Part shown: one piece after another, positions 16,375-24,366 of the stretch
Numbering within the stretch: the stretch's first letter is position 1
How the letters are laid out: each line of letters begins with the position of its first letter
DNA from: Ferrovibrio sp041906005
GTDB lineage: Bacteria; Pseudomonadota; Alphaproteobacteria; Ferrovibrionales; Ferrovibrionaceae
Assembly (NCBI RefSeq): GCF_041906005.1
Contig: NZ_JAYRJY010000001.1
Location: 372,001 to 436,000 of the forward strand
Direction: 5' to 3'
Length of the DNA: 64,000 nt
Made by a program: the position numbers and the translations under genes
Notes under the pieces: generated by a model
What the model was told of the DNA's origin: nothing
The model's database searches: none
What the model saw: the letters and a program-made list of their open reading frames with translations, nothing else

Positions 16375-17568
16375 TTACTTCAAAACCTTCTGCACCAGCG
16401 TGATCCAGGCCGCCGCCGCGCGCTCGACATCGGCATCCGTGCTGGCCCAGCCGAGACTGAAGCGCAGGGCCTCGCGGGCGGATGCTTCAGGCAGCCCCAT
16501 GGCGGTGAGCACATGGCTGGGCGTGACCTTTCCGGACGAGCAGGCCGAGCCGGCCGACACCGCCACCCCGGCCAGATCCAGGGCCATCACCTGGGTCTCG
16601 GCCGGCAGGCCGGGCAGGCCGATGCAGAGCGTATTGGGCAGGCGGGCAGCCCCTCCTCCATGCACGGGCGCCCCCGGGAGCGCGGCCAGCATCAGGGCCT
16701 GCAGCCGGTCGCGCAGGGCAGCCAGCCGGGGGGCTTCCGTGGGCAGGGCCAGCCGGGCGGCCTCAGCGGCGGCCCCGAAGCCGGCGATGCCGGACAGGTT
16801 CTCGGTGCCGGCCCGCATGCCCAGCTCCTGCCCCCCGCCGGCCAGCAGGGGCGCGGGGGTCCAGTCGTCGCGCAGCACCAGCGCCCCCACCCCGGTCGGG
16901 CCACCCAGCTTGTGGCCCGAGAGGGTGAGGAAGTCGCAGCCCAAACCCGCCAGGTCGACCGGGACCTTGCCGGCGGCCTGCACGGCATCGGTCAGCACCA
17001 GGGCGCCGGCCTCATGGGCCAGTCTTGTCACCTCGGCCACCGGCTGGATCGCCCCGGTTTCGTTATTCGCCAGCATGAGGGCGACCAGGGCCGGGCGGGG
17101 AAGCCCGGCCAGGGCTGCGGCGATGGCCTCGGCCGGCACCACGCCGTCCGGGCCGGCCGGCACCTCGCGCAACGGCAGGCCCAGTTCGGCCGCCAGCAGG
17201 CGGGCCGGCCGCAGCACCGAGTCATGCTCGATGGCCGAGACGATCAGGCTTTTCACCCCGCCCTGCCGGATGGCGAGGCGGAAAGCCAGGTTGTTGGCCT
17301 CGGTGCCGCCCGAGGTGAACACCACGCGTTTTGGTTCAGCGCCCACCAGCGCGGCAACCTGGCCGCGCGCCCGGCCCGCCAGCGCGCGGGCAGCGCGACC
17401 GAACCGGTGCACCGAGGACGGATTGGCCGGCGCGGCGAGCGCCTCGAGCATCGCAGCCCGGGCTTCGGGCCGCAGCGGGGCGGTGGCGTTATAGTCCAGG
17501 TAGGCCGCCGGCAGTGCCTGTGGGGACGCCGCAGGGGATGTATCCGGGGGTACCTTAAGGGCAGTCAT
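16375..17568 (-). CDS. Cysteine desulfurase, NifS/IscS family
   Basis: A 397-residue PLP enzyme is read from the ATG at 17568, which has an AGGAA ribosome-binding site. Landmarks are YLDYNATAPLRPEA at the N-terminus, TSGGTEANNLAF, the PLP lysine in LSGHKLGGPTGVGAL, and the persulfide-forming Cys in SAGSACSSGKVTPSHVL. The SACSSGK loop marks class I (NifS/IscS) rather than SufS. It mobilises sulfur from cysteine. It is separate from any isc/suf scaffold in the window. The gene starts 117 nt from the divergent hydrolase start. Confidence 0.92.
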   Translation of the reverse strand: MTALKVPPDTSPAASPQALPAAYLDYNATAPLRPEARAAMLEALAAPANPSSVHRFGRAARALAGRARGQVAALVGAEPKRVVFTSGGTEANNLAFRLAIRQGGVKSLIVSAIEHDSVLRPARLLAAELGLPLREVPAGPDGVVPAEAIAAALAGLPRPALVALMLANNETGAIQPVAEVTRLAHEAGALVLTDAVQAAGKVPVDLAGLGCDFLTLSGHKLGGPTGVGALVLRDDWTPAPLLAGGGQELGMRAGTENLSGIAGFGAAAEAARLALPTEAPRLAALRDRLQALMLAALPGAPVHGGGAARLPNTLCIGLPGLPAETQVMALDLAGVAVSAGSACSSGKVTPSHVLTAMGLPEASAREALRFSLGWASTDADVERAAAAWITLVQKVLK

Positions 17569-17684
17569 CTGATTTCCTGCTTTTAAGCTTGAATTTCGCG
17601 CTGCCAACTATGGTAAAACTGACCCGCGATCAACCGAATATCCAGCGCCGAATCTCCCCATTCCGGCGAAAGCGACGAGCAGAG

Positions 17685-18410
17685 ATGCCTGACATAATTT
17701 TCCCCGGTCCCGACGGGCGGCTGGAAGGCCGTTATACCCACGGGCCGGAGGCCAATGCCCCCATTGCCCTGATCCTGCATCCGCACCCGCTGTATGGCGG
17801 GACGATGAACAACAAGGTTGTCTACAACCTGTTTCACGTCTTCGCCAAGCGCGGCTTCTCGGTGCTGCGCTTCAACTTCCGCGGCGTCGGCCGCAGCCAG
17901 GGCACCTTCGACCATGGCACCGGCGAGCTTTCCGATGCCGCCTCGGCGCTGGACTGGCTGCAGGCCTATAACCCCAATGCCTCGGCCGTGTGGATCGCCG
18001 GCTTTTCCTTCGGCGCCTGGATCTCGATGCAGCTGCTGATGCGGCGGCCCGAGATCGACGGCTTCATCTCGGTGGCGCCGCCGGCGGGCATGTATGATTT
18101 CGGCTTCCTCGCCCCCTGCCCCTCCTCGGGCCTGATCATCCAGGGCACCGACGACAAGATCGTGGCCGAGCCGGAAGTGGCCAAGCTGGCCCAGCGCCTG
18201 TCGCTGCAGAAGGGCATCAAGATCGACTACAAGAAAATCCAGGGCGCCGACCATTTCTTCGAAGGCAAGCTGGATGAGCTGACCGCGGCCTGCGACAAGT
18301 ATGTGAAGGTTTCGCTGGTGCCCACCTCGGCCCGCGCCGGCAAGGGCGCCGTGGCGGCGAACAGCAATCCGCAGTCGGGGCCGCAATCGGGGCCGCAATC
18401 GGGTAGCTGA
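17685..18410 (+). CDS. Alpha/beta hydrolase, CC-form dienelactone-hydrolase-like
   Basis: A 241-residue hydrolase is read from the ATG at 17685; a longer frame to 17589 overlaps the divergent promoter region. It has the oxyanion region LILHPHPLYGGTMNNKVV, the nucleophile elbow GFSFGAW, the acid in QGTDDKIV and the catalytic His in GADHFFEGK. This pattern is common to a widespread bacterial group of uncharacterised small serine hydrolases. The C-terminus ends in three imperfect PQSG repeats encoded by a 12-bp tandem repeat at 18369-18404. The substrate is unknown. Confidence 0.85.
   Translation: MPDIIFPGPDGRLEGRYTHGPEANAPIALILHPHPLYGGTMNNKVVYNLFHVFAKRGFSVLRFNFRGVGRSQGTFDHGTGELSDAASALDWLQAYNPNASAVWIAGFSFGAWISMQLLMRRPEIDGFISVAPPAGMYDFGFLAPCPSSGLIIQGTDDKIVAEPEVAKLAQRLSLQKGIKIDYKKIQGADHFFEGKLDELTAACDKYVKVSLVPTSARAGKGAVAANSNPQSGPQSGPQSGS
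18369..18404 (+). repeat. Three tandem 12-bp units at the end of the hydrolase gene
   Basis: CCGCAGTCGGGG, CCGCAATCGGGG and CCGCAATCGGGT follow one another without gaps and encode PQSG-type units at the extreme C-terminus. Slippage could change the copy number in frame, so this is a possible strain-variable tail. Confidence 0.7.
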
Positions 18411-18423
18411 TCCCGACAACACG

Positions 18424-18606
18424 GTGATGCGCGGGTCAAGCCCGCGCATGACGTTTTGGATCATTGCCCTCTCCCACATATCGTCATGGCCGGGCTTGAC
18501 CCGGCCATCCACGTCTTTTGCCTATGCCATGCGACGGATGCCGATCCCGGTGCAAAGGCATGAAAAATGAACTCGTGGATGCCCGGACCAAGTCCGGGCA
18601 TGACGG
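18424..18606. repeat. Cluster of three short palindromic (REP-like) repeats
   Basis: Three hairpins lie in the 244-bp gap after the hydrolase: ATGCGCGGG/CCCGCGCAT (18427-18449), TCATGGCCGGGC...CATCCACG (18484-18513) and CGTGGATGCCCGG...CATGACG (18574-18605). They belong to the repeat family with CGTGGATG at one end and CATGACG at the other that recurs at 26826, 29383, 39431 and 40716. They may act as transcription terminators or message stabilisers. No gene is seen in the gap. Confidence 0.8.
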
Positions 18607-18654
18607 AAGAGAAAAGCGCGGACCCTTGAGCGTTCGCTGCCGTCCTGACCTTCA

Positions 18655-19539
18655 TCACGTCTCCATCTCCTCATCCGGATCGGGATCCCTGGCATAGCGG
18701 ATGCGGTGCATGTCCGGCCCCGGCAGGTCGGTGATCGTGCCCAGCAGTTCGGCGCGGCTGCGCGGCGGCGGCGGATCGGGTGGACGGGGCGGACGCGGCT
18801 CCGGTTTCCAGTCTTCCGGGTTGCTGCGCGGCCGGGGCCTGAAAGATGGAGGATGCGGTGGCGATGGCGCGGGCGATGGTGGCGCAGCCGGCGCCGGCTT
18901 TGCGTCGTTTTGCGATGGTTTTGCATCGCTTAACCCTTGATTTTGCTCAGGCTGATTTTGCCCAGACTGGTTTTGCCCAGGCTGGTTTTGCTGGCGCGCC
19001 GCCTCGGCCGCCTGCCGGCGCCTGAAGCTCTCTTCCATGCGCGCCACCTGGGCATCCATCCTGCCGCGCTGGGCGGCGATGCGCTTGCGGAACGCCTGGT
19101 TGGGCGGCGGCGCGGCAGCGAGCCGCAGCCGTTCGCCGGCATCGGGGCGATCCTGCGAACTCGCGCCGCCCTGCAGCCCCGCCTGCTCGCCCAGCCAGCG
19201 CAACGTCGCCGGATCGTAGTTTTCGATCTGCGGCATGGCGCGCAGCAGGGCGTCGCGCCCTTCGCGCGCCAGCCGGACCTGCGCCTGCAGCCGCCGGCGG
19301 TCGCCGGCCTGCTGGATCAGGAAACGGAAGCGCTGGCTGTTGCGCACATGGCGCCAGAAGCGCTCCTCGTCGATGCCCAGCACCGCGCAGATGGCGGACA
19401 GATCCTCGCCATCGGCCCACATCATCGCCCCGCGCCGCCAGGCAATCTGCGGCCGGCGCGGCTTTAGCTCGGATTGCGGCTGGGCCGGGGGTGGAACGTA
19501 TTCTTCCTTGAACGGATCGTTTTCCGGTCGGTACGGCAT
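18655..19539 (-). CDS. Hypothetical protein, helix-turn-helix-like N-terminus and Pro/Gln-rich tail
   Basis: I do not recognise this 294-residue protein. It is read from the ATG at 19539, which has an AGGAGG site 5 nt upstream. Residues about 30-75 (WRRGAMMWADGEDLSAICAVLGIDEERFWRHV) look like a small helix-turn-helix. Residues 80-180 are charged and helical with many Arg, Ala and Gln. After that come QNQPGQNQSG-type repeats and a long Pro/Arg-rich region that is probably disordered. No signal peptide is visible. The gene stands alone between repeats and an AT-rich orphan gene; a DNA-binding role is only a guess. Confidence 0.6.
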   Translation of the reverse strand: MPYRPENDPFKEEYVPPPAQPQSELKPRRPQIAWRRGAMMWADGEDLSAICAVLGIDEERFWRHVRNSQRFRFLIQQAGDRRRLQAQVRLAREGRDALLRAMPQIENYDPATLRWLGEQAGLQGGASSQDRPDAGERLRLAAAPPPNQAFRKRIAAQRGRMDAQVARMEESFRRRQAAEAARQQNQPGQNQSGQNQPEQNQGLSDAKPSQNDAKPAPAAPPSPAPSPPHPPSFRPRPRSNPEDWKPEPRPPRPPDPPPPRSRAELLGTITDLPGPDMHRIRYARDPDPDEEMET

Positions 19540-19569
19540 GCTCGCCTCCTGCTCTGGGGAGACGGACAA

Positions 19570-19903
19570 GGATAACGCGGATTTGGGAAAAATAAAACAA
19601 AAAAAGAACAGATAGGAAAATAGATAAGAAAACCACTCATAGCATCATATGCACGGCACTACTTATTGCCTCGCTATGGCTGCGAAATCTGCCAATAGCT
19701 GTTTAGGGAGCAGTCGACGCTCCGCCGCAGTGTCACAGTCAATGAAAACAAGCCGGCAGCAAGAACCGTGGCGAAGATGTCGCCAGTTGCCCAATAACAA
19801 ATTCTTGGCGTTCTGCATCCAGAGCACACAAATCAGCGTTTCCCGAAAGCAACTTTCAAAATACCCGAGTTGAATATCACTACATCATACAAAGACATTT
19901 TTC
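19570..19903. other. AT-rich intergenic stretch without a supported gene
   Basis: About 330 bp of clearly lower GC lie between two leftward genes. It holds the promoter region of the 19539 gene (A-rich run near 19590-19630) and the 3' flank of the orphan membrane gene. A short rightward frame at 19649-19873 has no ribosome-binding site or recognisable content. I see no repeat, tRNA or integrase remnant. Confidence 0.5.
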
Positions 19904-20953
19904 TTAATCACTTTTCATCGTTGCCTTGGATACGTGCTGATTAAACTCGGAAAGTTCTACTGACAAATCTTCCCAGTAGATAGTTTTGTCATAAAATTTA
20001 TGTCTAAGAACCATCGCACCTCCATCAAAGTACGCCCCTCTTAAATCTTCTTGCGTTATTTTCATTAGATTCCGAGAGGGCGGCTTGCGGCCATAAATAG
20101 TGATATGCTGTGAAATGTATTGAGCCAGCCAGTTCAACCTTTCATCTGGCGTAGCACTTAATAAATCACTGCCACCCAACTTCTCAGCACCTAAAGCGAG
20201 CAATCGATTTCCCCTGAGATTTTCCTCATACAATCGTGTTGTCGCCTCTCGCATCGATATGAATTTCGGCGAATTTAAACGAATATCTAGAAACTCGTTT
20301 GGTTTTCGGCCGACAATTAGCATCGTTTGGCGGGTCCTAGGCTTTTCATTTTCGCGGTCAACGCCGCTAAACGAAACCTCCCATCCAGTCGCATGCTCAA
20401 TCGCATGCTTGAGAGCAGCGCCAAATGAATCCCGCGGGTGAATCACAAGCCCATCAGCACCTGTTGCATCAAATCCTCCCGATCCCGAAAGAGTCGGCCA
20501 ACCTAGATCACGAAATATATTCGTGAAGTCCCGTGCCAAATGTTCGCAGTCACTGCCTTCGCAGGCGACATACATATCGGGACGGACGGGCCAATCCTTG
20601 ATGGCTAACTTGATTTGGCGAATTTGTGTCTCAGTCAGCGGCTCCCATTCGAGCGGACCCAGCCCTGACGACAAAGACACAGAGGTCATAGGGGAATGTT
20701 TTTGCCGAAAGAGTGCCAATAGTGCGAACACAACTAAAATGAAGCCAATCACATAGGCCAATAATTCGAATGGCGGCGGCCGAGTTAGTACTGCCTCAAT
20801 GAGGTCAGCCACCCATTGGCGTTCTTTGACCAAGCCAATAATGAAATCAAATCTGGAAATCCAATCAAAGAGCCACCAAATCGCACCCCAGCTGGGGGTG
20901 ACCAGCCCTATGAATAAGGTCCACCATGGATGGCGCTTGATAGTTTCCCACAT
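19904..20953 (-). CDS. Orphan membrane-anchored protein of atypical base composition
   Basis: I cannot name this 349-residue protein. It has two N-terminal membrane segments (about residues 12-33 and 62-84) and a soluble part from 90 to the end. Residues 100-215 (segments such as ARDFTNIFRDLGWPTL and WEVSF) resemble the small alpha/beta regulatory or receptor-like module often attached to two-helix membrane anchors in poorly known proteins. Residues about 235-262 (ISMREATTRLYEENLRGNRL) resemble a motif of accessory proteins of unknown role. Codons are AT-rich compared with all neighbours (many TTA, AAA, ATA), which suggests recent acquisition. It has no operon partner; a defence or stress function is possible but not shown. 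Confidence 0.7.
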   Translation of the reverse strand: MWETIKRHPWWTLFIGLVTPSWGAIWWLFDWISRFDFIIGLVKERQWVADLIEAVLTRPPPFELLAYVIGFILVVFALLALFRQKHSPMTSVSLSSGLGPLEWEPLTETQIRQIKLAIKDWPVRPDMYVACEGSDCEHLARDFTNIFRDLGWPTLSGSGGFDATGADGLVIHPRDSFGAALKHAIEHATGWEVSFSGVDRENEKPRTRQTMLIVGRKPNEFLDIRLNSPKFISMREATTRLYEENLRGNRLLALGAEKLGGSDLLSATPDERLNWLAQYISQHITIYGRKPPSRNLMKITQEDLRGAYFDGGAMVLRHKFYDKTIYWEDLSVELSEFNQHVSKATMKSD

Positions 20954-21051
20954 ACGTTAACTTTACTCCGACAGTTGGGCGGTAGTCCAAAAGATACTCT
21001 TTGGAATCTACGAGGCTTTCACTAAGCTGGCTTTATCACTTCCGTTAGCCC

Positions 21052-22371
21052 ATGCCTCCAGCCCTCCTCATCGCCGGCTATGTGCTGCTCACCCTCGCCC
21101 CGCTGGCTCTGGCCTGGGCACAGGGCAAGCCGCCGCGCCCGTTCATGGACGAGCTGTCGTCCGGGCTGGCGCTGGCCGCCTTTGCCATCCTGCTGATGGA
21201 GTTCCTGCTGTCGGGCCGCTTCCGCAGCATCTCGGAACGCATCGGCATGGATGTGACCATGCGTTTCCACCAGTTGCTGGCGCGCGTGGCCGCCGCCTTC
21301 ATCCTCTTGCATCCCTTCCTCTATTCCACGCCGATTGGCCTGGCGCGGCCCGACGACGCCACCCATCGCGGGCATCTGGGCCTGACCGGGGCCGCGGCCT
21401 ATAGCGGCGTCCTTGGCTGGCTGCTGCTTCTGCTGCTGGTGATCACCGCCATGCGGCGCACCCAGATCGGCCACAGTTACGAACGCTGGCGCATCGGACA
21501 TGCCATCGGCGCGGTGCTGATCGCCGGACTGGTGGCGCATCATGCCTTTGCCGCCGGGCGCTACAGCGGCGAAGGGCCGCTGCTGTGGTTCTGGATTCTG
21601 CTGCTGGCATTGGCGGCGATGACCATGCTGGTGGTCTATCTCATACGCCCGCTGCTGCGGCTGCGCCGGCCCTATGAGGTGGTGGCCGTGACACCCGTGG
21701 CAGCAAACACCTGGCAGCTTGAGATCAGACCGCGCCATGGCGCGGCGCTGGACTACGAGGCCGGGCAGTTCGTATGGCTGCGCGTGGGCCGCAATCCGTG
21801 GTCGCCCGATGAACATCCGTTTTCGCTGGCCTCGGCGCCGGCGGACCGCACCAAGCTGTCGTTCGTCATCAAGGCGTTTGGCGATTTCACCTCAAAGCTG
21901 GGCGGGATCGCGCCGGGCACGAAAGCCTATGTCGATGGTCCCTATGGGCATCTGACGCTGGCGCGACGGCAATGTGAGGGCGTGGCCCTGCTGGCCGGCG
22001 GCGTCGGCATCGCGCCGCTGCTGGGCATCCTGCGCCAGATGCAGGCGAGCGGCGACGACCGCCCGGTCGTCCTGGTCTATGGCAACCGCAGCCGGACGCA
22101 GATCGTGTTGGCCGATGAGCTGGAGTCGCTGAGCGCCAGCCTGAACCTGAAGGTGGTGCATGTGCTGTCGGAACCCGACGATGCGTGGACCGGCCGGCGC
22201 GGCATGCTCGACGAGGCTTTGCTGCGCGAGCTGTTCGGCTTCGATGGTGCGGCGCGCTGGTGCTACCTGCTGTGCGGGCCGCAGGGCATGATGGAAAGCT
22301 GCGAACGCAGCCTGCTGGGTTTAGGCGTCCCGGCGCGGCAGATCGTCTCCGAACGCTTTTATTACGACTGA
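21052..22371 (+). CDS. Ferric-reductase-like transmembrane flavocytochrome
   Basis: The 439-residue protein has about six membrane helices in residues 1-205 with spaced histidines (RFHQLLARVAAAFILLHPF and RIGHAIGAVLIAGLVAHHAF) suited to bind two haems, then a ferredoxin-reductase module. The module shows HPFSLASAP (FAD site), GPYGHLTL, GGVGIAPLLGILRQM (nicotinamide site) and CGPQGMMESCERSL. This is the architecture of the FRE/NOX-like superfamily: electrons pass from cytoplasmic NAD(P)H through FAD and haem across the inner membrane. The acceptor (ferric iron, oxygen or another) is unknown. A tiny membrane protein gene follows after 6 nt and a marR gene further downstream. Confidence 0.88.
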   Translation: MPPALLIAGYVLLTLAPLALAWAQGKPPRPFMDELSSGLALAAFAILLMEFLLSGRFRSISERIGMDVTMRFHQLLARVAAAFILLHPFLYSTPIGLARPDDATHRGHLGLTGAAAYSGVLGWLLLLLLVITAMRRTQIGHSYERWRIGHAIGAVLIAGLVAHHAFAAGRYSGEGPLLWFWILLLALAAMTMLVVYLIRPLLRLRRPYEVVAVTPVAANTWQLEIRPRHGAALDYEAGQFVWLRVGRNPWSPDEHPFSLASAPADRTKLSFVIKAFGDFTSKLGGIAPGTKAYVDGPYGHLTLARRQCEGVALLAGGVGIAPLLGILRQMQASGDDRPVVLVYGNRSRTQIVLADELESLSASLNLKVVHVLSEPDDAWTGRRGMLDEALLRELFGFDGAARWCYLLCGPQGMMESCERSLLGLGVPARQIVSERFYYD

Positions 22372-22377
22372 GGTCTC

Positions 22378-22464
22378 ATGACGGCCGCACACCGCCTGCT
22401 GATCGTGTTCTGGGGCATCACTGCCGCGATAGTGGCCGCCGTGCTGGCCTTCGCCCTGCGCTGA
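22378..22464 (+). CDS. 28-residue single-pass membrane microprotein
   Basis: A complete 29-codon frame starts 6 nt after the reductase stop and reads M-TAAHRLLIVFWGITAAIVAA and so on to FALR. It has a short polar start, one uninterrupted hydrophobic helix of about 20 residues and a basic end, the classic form of a small subunit that caps a membrane enzyme. The AGGTCTC stretch before the ATG gives only a modest ribosome-binding site, but coupling to the reductase is likely. The frame is too short for standard gene calling. Function as a reductase subunit is inference. Confidence 0.55.
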   Translation: MTAAHRLLIVFWGITAAIVAAVLAFALR

Positions 22465-22488
22465 GGGGAGCTGGCGCGGCCTTTGACT

Positions 22489-22504
22489 TGTGCATATGCA
22501 TATG
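22489..22504. promoter_or_regulatory. Palindromic site before marR
   Basis: TGTGCATATGCATATG contains a perfect 12-bp palindrome, CATATGCATATG (22493-22504). It lies immediately before the chosen marR start and just after a TTGACT box (22483-22488). A related sequence, TGTGTATATGCACA, precedes the next gene. Autorepression by MarR is the natural reading. Confidence 0.5.
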
Positions 22505-22516
22505 TCAGGGTGGGGC

Positions 22517-22999
22517 ATGGCCTCACGTCCCCTGAAAGCCGCCAAGACCAAAGCCGCCGCCTGCCCGCCGTCCGTGCTGCCCGAGGGCATGGCCGATGTG
22601 TGCATGGTGCTGAAGACGCGGCGCGCGGCGCGCGCGGTGACGCGGCGCTACAACGCCCTGCTGAAGCCTTTTGGATTGCAGAGCACGCAGGTCTCGCTGC
22701 TGGCGGCCATCGCCAAGGGCGGCTTCGAGTCGGTGAGCGACCTGGCCGAAACCATGGCGCTGGAGCGCAGCGCCATGCTGCGCAACCTGAAGCCGCTGGA
22801 ACAGGCCGGCCTGATCGCCTGCCCGCAGGGCGGCCAGGGCCGGGCGCAGAAATTCGCCCTCACCCGCAAGGGCGAGGCCTTGATCGTGAAGCTGGTGCCG
22901 CTGTGGCACAAGGCGCAGGACGACCTGCGCAAAGCCCTGGGCGACAAGGCCTGGCGCGCGGCGCAGCAGGGGCTGGCGGCGCTGGGGGCGCTGGCGTGA
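22517..22999 (+). CDS. MarR-family transcriptional regulator
   Basis: A 160-residue reading begins at the ATG at 22517. Earlier in-frame starts (22490 GTG, 22496, 22502) fall inside the palindrome that is probably the operator, so the downstream start is preferred. The winged helix spans about residues 50-125, with SVSDLAETMALERSAMLRNLKPLEQAGLI as helix-turn-helix and RAQKFALTRKGEAL as the wing. The Cys-containing lead (PSVLPEGMADVCMVLKTRRAARAVTRRY) could sense oxidants. It is bracketed by two related palindromes, suggesting control of itself and of the following synthase, and possibly of the reductase. Confidence 0.88.
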   Translation: MASRPLKAAKTKAAACPPSVLPEGMADVCMVLKTRRAARAVTRRYNALLKPFGLQSTQVSLLAAIAKGGFESVSDLAETMALERSAMLRNLKPLEQAGLIACPQGGQGRAQKFALTRKGEALIVKLVPLWHKAQDDLRKALGDKAWRAAQQGLAALGALA

Positions 23000-23031
23000 G
23001 TTCGGGGACCTGAAAATTTTTTGCCTTAACA

Positions 23032-23045
23032 TGTGTATATGCACA
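23032..23045. promoter_or_regulatory. MarR-type site before the FabF-like gene
   Basis: TGTGTATATGCACA is an imperfect palindrome with outer TGTG/CACA arms. It ends where the AGGAGA ribosome-binding site of the next gene begins (23045-23050), and shares TGTG-ATATGCA with the site before marR. Binding here would block expression of the synthase gene. Confidence 0.45.
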
Positions 23046-23055
23046 GGAGAAAGCC

Positions 23056-24366
23056 ATGAGCACACCTAACGCCCGCCCCGCCAGCGACCGTATCGTCGTC
23101 ACCGGCATGGGCCTCGTCACGCCGCTGGGCTGTGGCGTGGCGAAAGTCTGGGAGCGGCTGGTGGCGGCGAAATCCGGCATCCGGCGCAACACGCGCATCG
23201 ATGTTTCCGACCTGCCCAACCAGATCGCCGGCCTGGTGCCGACCCGCGAAGACGATGCCGAGGCCGGCCTCGATATCGACAGCGTGGTGGCGCACAAGGA
23301 GCGCAAGAAGGTGGACCTCTTCACCATCTATGCGCTGGCCGCCGCCGAAGAGGCGCTGGTCCAGGCGAACTGGAAGCCCGAGGACGAACCCGCGCGCGAG
23401 CGCACCGCCACGGTGATCGCCAGCGGCATCGGCGGCTTCCCCACCATCACCGAAGCCAAGGCGACGCTGGATGCGCGCGGGCCGCGACGGCTGTCGCCCT
23501 TCGTGGTGCCGGCCTTCCTCGCCAACCTCGCCGCCGGCAATGTCTCGATCCGCTACGGCTTCAAGGGGCCGCTGGGCACGCCGGTCACCGCCTGCGCCGC
23601 CGGATTGCAGGCCATTGGAGACGCCATGCGCCTGATCCGCTCGGGCGAAGCGGACGTGGCGCTCGCCGGCGGCACGGAGGCCTGCATCGACCGGCTCTCC
23701 ATCGGCGGCTTCGCGGCCGCGCGCGCCTTATCCACCGCGCGCAACGAGGCGCCCGAGACCGCCTCGCGGCCGTTCGACCGCGACCGCGACGGCTTCGTGA
23801 TGGGCGAAGGCGCCGGCCTCTTGGTGCTGGAGACGCTGGAGCATGCGCAGGCGCGCGGCGCCACGCCGCTGGTGGAACTCACCGGCTATGGCACCAGCGC
23901 CGATGCCTATCACCTCACCTCGGGGCCGGAGGATGGCTCGGGCGCGGCGCGCGCCATGCAGGCCGCGCTGAAGATGGCGGGCGGCGATGGCAGCGGGATC
24001 GGCTACGTGAACGCGCACGCGACCTCGACGCCGGTGGGCGACAATGGCGAGGTGGCCGCCCTGCGCCGTGTGTTCGGCGCCCATTTGCGCGACGTGGCGA
24101 TTTCCTCCACCAAGTCGGCCATCGGCCATCTGCTCGGCGCCGCCGGCGGCGTGGAGGCGGTGTTCACCGCCATGGCGATCCGCAGCGGCATCCTGCCGCC
24201 GACGCTGAACCTGCATGCCCCCGACGATGGCAACGAGGATCTCGATTTCGTGCCGCTGACGGCGAAGGCGCGCGCCATCACGGCCGCGCTCTGCAACGGC
24301 TTCGGCTTCGGCGGCGTGAATGCCGCGATTGTCATGAAGCAGATTGGCGTCATGCGCGCGGTTTAA
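23056..24366 (+). CDS. Beta-ketoacyl-ACP synthase II (FabF-like)
   Basis: The 436-residue protein is a full-length condensing enzyme with the Cys-His-His set: Cys in VTACAAGLQAIGD, His in NAHATSTPVGD and His in STKSAIGHLLGAAGG. N-terminal RIVVTGMGLVTPLGCGV and C-terminal NGFGFGGVNAAIVM are typical. The Lys in STKSAIGH is also present. It is not beside acpP or fabG, so it may be a second synthase used in a special pathway or under stress; regulation by the neighbouring MarR protein is likely. Its last 4 nt overlap the convergent anmK stop. Confidence 0.9.
   Translation: MSTPNARPASDRIVVTGMGLVTPLGCGVAKVWERLVAAKSGIRRNTRIDVSDLPNQIAGLVPTREDDAEAGLDIDSVVAHKERKKVDLFTIYALAAAEEALVQANWKPEDEPARERTATVIASGIGGFPTITEAKATLDARGPRRLSPFVVPAFLANLAAGNVSIRYGFKGPLGTPVTACAAGLQAIGDAMRLIRSGEADVALAGGTEACIDRLSIGGFAAARALSTARNEAPETASRPFDRDRDGFVMGEGAGLLVLETLEHAQARGATPLVELTGYGTSADAYHLTSGPEDGSGAARAMQAALKMAGGDGSGIGYVNAHATSTPVGDNGEVAALRRVFGAHLRDVAISSTKSAIGHLLGAAGGVEAVFTAMAIRSGILPPTLNLHAPDDGNEDLDFVPLTAKARAITAALCNGFGFGGVNAAIVMKQIGVMRAV

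Noticed and set aside
18361..18410. CRISPR-like array
   Set aside because: Only three contiguous 12-bp units without spacers, inside a coding region.
19649..19873. A 74-codon frame in the AT-rich gap
   Set aside because: No ribosome-binding site, Ser/Gln-rich random-looking content and no neighbour in the same direction.
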